Positions 8,101 through 9,635 of a stretch of 9,635 nucleotides of DNA are shown one piece after another. The notes under the pieces are model-generated. The model had not been told where the DNA came from, ran no database searches, and worked only from the letters and a program-made list of their open reading frames with translations. Position 1 is the stretch's first letter. Each line of letters opens with the position of its first letter. Origin of the DNA: Burkholderiales bacterium (GTDB lineage Bacteria > Pseudomonadota > Gammaproteobacteria > Burkholderiales > Burkholderiaceae_C); the NCBI GenBank assembly GCA_013205525.1, contig JABMMR010000075.1, positions 1-9,635 of the forward strand, read 5' to 3'. A program made the position numbers and the translations under genes.

Positions 8101-8191
8101 GATTTTGAGCCAGTGGTTGACGCTGTTCACCACGCCAGTGATTTACCTGAAACTCGACGCTTGGGCGCGTCGTCGCGCCTCGCCGCCATGA
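5105..8191 (+). CDS. mdtB: RND multidrug efflux transporter permease subunit MdtB
   Basis: This inner-membrane proton/drug antiporter of the HAE1 RND family has 1028 residues (E. coli MdtB about 1040) and appears full length. It is expected to have 12 membrane helices and two large periplasmic loops. TM1 starts at about residue 12 after [26 protein letters not shown] and [10 protein letters not shown] follow in the first porter loop. The TM4 proton-relay pair is Asp401-Asp402 in [13 protein letters not shown]. The TM10 lysine is Lys928 in [13 protein letters not shown], and the TM11 relay Arg959 and Thr966 lie in RFRPILMTT, with the same spacing as Arg971 and Thr978 in AcrB. All relay residues are therefore intact. 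The N-terminal half follows E. coli MdtB nearly phrase by phrase. ATGA overlaps at both ends (5105-5108 with mdtA, 8188-8191 with mdtC) indicate coupled, balanced translation. Confidence 0.95.
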   Translation: MNLSRLFIVRPVATSLLMLALLLSGALAYRLLPVASLPQIDYPTIQINTLYPGASPEVMTATVTAPLERQLGQMPGLDQMTSVSSGGASVITLRFTLKLPLDVAEQQVQAAINAATSVLPSDLPMPPSYSKVNPADAAVLTLAISSPSLPITRVHDMVENRLAMRLSQVAGVGLVSIAGAQRPAVRVQVNGQALSAAGFSLEDVRSAINQANVSMAKGSFDGPARASSLDANDQLQSVEDYGNLVLAYKNGNPLRLRDVAAIVDAPQNNRLFAWANTQPAIILNIQRQPGANVIETVARVQALLPALRAALPPSLDVQVMTDRTTTIRASVHAVQFELLLSVALVVMVIFLFLRSAAATMVPAVVVPLSLVGTFAVMYLAGFSINNLTLMALTVATGFVVDDAIVMIENIARVLQDPDRPRSPLEAAIEGARQIGFTIVSLTFSLIAVLIPLLFMGDVVGRLFHEFAITLAVAILISAVVSLTLTPMLCAHVLRVDTTDHSTLGNSAWLQRLIDVYALGLNWVLDRPLATLATFALTLVLTVAAYLISPKGFFPLQDTGAVQVITEGTQSSSIEAMSQRQQALARLFLQDPAVQSLTSFIGVDGPNASVNAGRMTLNFKPKPERSEDLQQTLERLNRLGNQIPGLQVFLQPLQDLSLDDRVARNQFRFLLSGPEGPALGQWSGRLQERLRQDPVLAEVASDYQDQGLQAYVRIDREAAARLGVSVLAVDNALYNAFGQRLVSTIFTQSNQYRVVLEVQDPERQGLAALSRLHVPSLNGTQVPLSSVAKVEERAALLSILHVAQFPAVTLSFKPAAGASLGEAVQAIERHWQALVVEEGVPASIETRFEGAALAFKASLLSSLWLVLAAVVTMYIVLGVLYESYIHPVTILSTLPSAALGALLALLAARIELGLIAVIGIVLLIGIVKKNAIMMIDFALDAQRHQGMPAREAIVQACLLRFRPILMTTMCALLGALPLMLGSGVGSELRHPLGVTLVGGLILSQWLTLFTTPVIYLKLDAWARRRASPP

Positions 8192-9635
8192 GTTTTTCTG
8201 CGGTCTTTATCAACCGACCGGTGGCCACCAGCTTGCTGAGTGTGGGTTTGGCCATGGCGGGTGTGTTGGCCTATGTGCAGTTGCCTGTGGCGCCTTTGCC
8301 GCAGGTCAACTTCCCCACCATCTCGGTGTCGGCCAGTTTGCCGGGTGCCAGCCCCGAAACTATGGCTTCCACAGTGGCTACGCCTTTGGAGCGGGTCTTG
8401 GGCAATATTGCTGGCGTCACCGAAATGACGTCCAGCTCTTCGCAAGGCAGTACCCGCGTGACCTTGCAGTTTGAACTCAACCGCGATGTCAATGGCGCAG
8501 CGCGGGATGTGCAAGCTGCCATCAACACCGCGCAAAGTTTGTTGCCCTCCGGCATGCCCAGCCGTCCCACTTATAAAAAGGCCAACCCCGCTGACAGCCC
8601 CATGCTGATTCTGGCTTTGACGTCAGACACCTATTCACGCGGGCAGATGTACGACTTGGCCTCCACCACTTTGGCGCAACGCTTGTCGCAGGTCGATGGT
8701 GTGGGGCAGGTCAGCATTGGTGGCGGTGCATTGCCTGCGGTGCGCATAGAGCTAGACCCGAACAAACTCGCTGCCAACGGCGTTTCTTTAGAAATGGTTC
8801 GCCAAGCGGTGGTGGCCACCAACGCGCACCGCCCTAAAGGGGTGATTGAAGACCAACACCTGGCCTGGCAAATCGAAGCCAATGACCAAGCCCGCAGCGC
8901 GCAAGACTATGCGCCGCTGATCTTGCGCTATGTGAATGGGCAGGCCTTGCGTTTACAAGATGTGGCGCAAGTGCTGGATTCGGTGCAAGACTTGCGAACC
9001 GATGGCGTGTCCCAGGGACAACCCGCTGTGTTGTTGGTGCTGAACTTGCAGCCGGGTGGTAATGTGATTGAAACCGTTGACCGGGTGCGTGAGCTGTTAC
9101 CCAGATTGCAATCGGGTTTGCCAGCCGCGGTGACCATGACGGTGGTGTCAGACCGCTCGCCCACGGTTCGTGCCTCATTGCTGGAGATTCAAAAATCTTT
9201 GGCGCTGTCCATGGCACTGGTGATTTTGGTGGTGGGTTTGTTTTTAAAGCGCTGGCAAACTGCGCTTATTCCTGCTGTGGCCTTGCCTTTGTCGCTGGCG
9301 GGCACCTGTGTGGTGATGTATCTCATGGGTTTGAGTTTGAACAACCTCACCTTGATGGCCTTGACCATCGCCACCGGCTTTGTGGTGGATGATGCGATTG
9401 TGGTGTTGGAGAACATCACCCGACTGCGTGAGCGTGGCATGTCCCTGCGACAAGCCTGTTTTGAAGGCTCGCGTGAGATCGGGTTTACCGTGGTGGCCAT
9501 CAGCATTTCTTTGGTAGCGGTGTTCATTCCAATATTGTTCATGGGCGGGGTGCTGGGTCGGCTGTTTCGTGAATTTGCGGTCGTCATGACGGCGGCGATT
9601 TTGATTTCCATGCTGGTCTCATTGACCACCACGCC
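8188..9635 (+). CDS. mdtC: RND multidrug efflux transporter permease subunit MdtC, C-terminus cut by window edge
   Basis: This is the second RND transporter of the pump. In E. coli MdtB and MdtC assemble as a mixed trimer, with MdtC considered the main drug-binding partner. The first 482 codons are visible and open to the end of the window, about half of the expected 1025 or so residues. The N-terminus [14 protein letters not shown] is followed by [34 protein letters not shown] and [12 protein letters not shown]. Later come [19 protein letters not shown] and the TM4 relay Asp401-Asp402 in [14 protein letters not shown]. The SSSSQGSTR and [11 protein letters not shown] wording distinguishes it from the MdtB type ([16 protein letters not shown]), so it is a true MdtC and not a recent copy of mdtB. 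No clear ribosome site precedes the ATG. Translation probably depends on the 4-base overlap with mdtB. Confidence 0.94.
   Translation, partial: MSFSAVFINRPVATSLLSVGLAMAGVLAYVQLPVAPLPQVNFPTISVSASLPGASPETMASTVATPLERVLGNIAGVTEMTSSSSQGSTRVTLQFELNRDVNGAARDVQAAINTAQSLLPSGMPSRPTYKKANPADSPMLILALTSDTYSRGQMYDLASTTLAQRLSQVDGVGQVSIGGGALPAVRIELDPNKLAANGVSLEMVRQAVVATNAHRPKGVIEDQHLAWQIEANDQARSAQDYAPLILRYVNGQALRLQDVAQVLDSVQDLRTDGVSQGQPAVLLVLNLQPGGNVIETVDRVRELLPRLQSGLPAAVTMTVVSDRSPTVRASLLEIQKSLALSMALVILVVGLFLKRWQTALIPAVALPLSLAGTCVVMYLMGLSLNNLTLMALTIATGFVVDDAIVVLENITRLRERGMSLRQACFEGSREIGFTVVAISISLVAVFIPILFMGGVLGRLFREFAVVMTAAILISMLVSLTTT

Noticed and set aside
5105..9635. mdtB and mdtC as a recent tandem duplication
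   Set aside because: Each matches its own orthologue type (SSGGASV and YSKVNP versus SSSSQGSTR and YKKANP), so the pair is ancient and standard for MdtABC pumps.

Overview
The window is a gene-dense piece of a bacterial chromosome, most likely from a betaproteobacterium of the order Burkholderiales, possibly a Comamonadaceae freshwater type. The evidence is moderate GC with heavy use of TTG for leucine, a MidA-type methyltransferase diverging from a pteridine-reductase-like SDR gene, and two different dihydroneopterin aldolase paralogues upstream of ttcA. The taxonomic call rests on pattern and memory of similar proteins, not on a search. No stretch of 300 bases or more lacks a gene. The largest gap is the 106-base divergent intergenic region at 2427-2532.

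Left part, minus strand (2426 down to 1): four tightly packed genes read as one operon. The order is a PTR1/FolM-like pterin reductase, a first FolB paralogue (start shared through a 4-base overlap), a second FolB paralogue after 12 bases, then ttcA after 3 bases. ttcA runs off the left edge. The first three act on pterins in folate or tetrahydropterin synthesis. TtcA is an iron-sulfur PP-loop enzyme that thiolates cytidine 32 of tRNA.

Right part, plus strand (2533 to 9635): midA (NDUFAF7-like methyltransferase), then a 64-residue DUF2905 membrane protein after 4 bases, then mdtA, mdtB and mdtC. Only 28 bases separate the DUF2905 gene from mdtA, and both mdt junctions are ATGA overlaps. The three mdt genes encode a tripartite drug-efflux pump of the MdtABC type: a periplasmic adaptor plus two different RND transporters that form a mixed trimer. 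mdtC is cut by the right edge. No outer-membrane channel and no BaeSR-type two-component system is visible, but either could lie beyond the edge.

I found no mobile element, CRISPR array, RNA gene or clearly novel system. The points most worth a second look are the twin FolB/pterin reductase/ttcA operon, the Asp-type active site of the reductase, the lack of room for a dedicated mdt promoter, and a pair of GTTAAC palindromes flanking the mdtA start codon.
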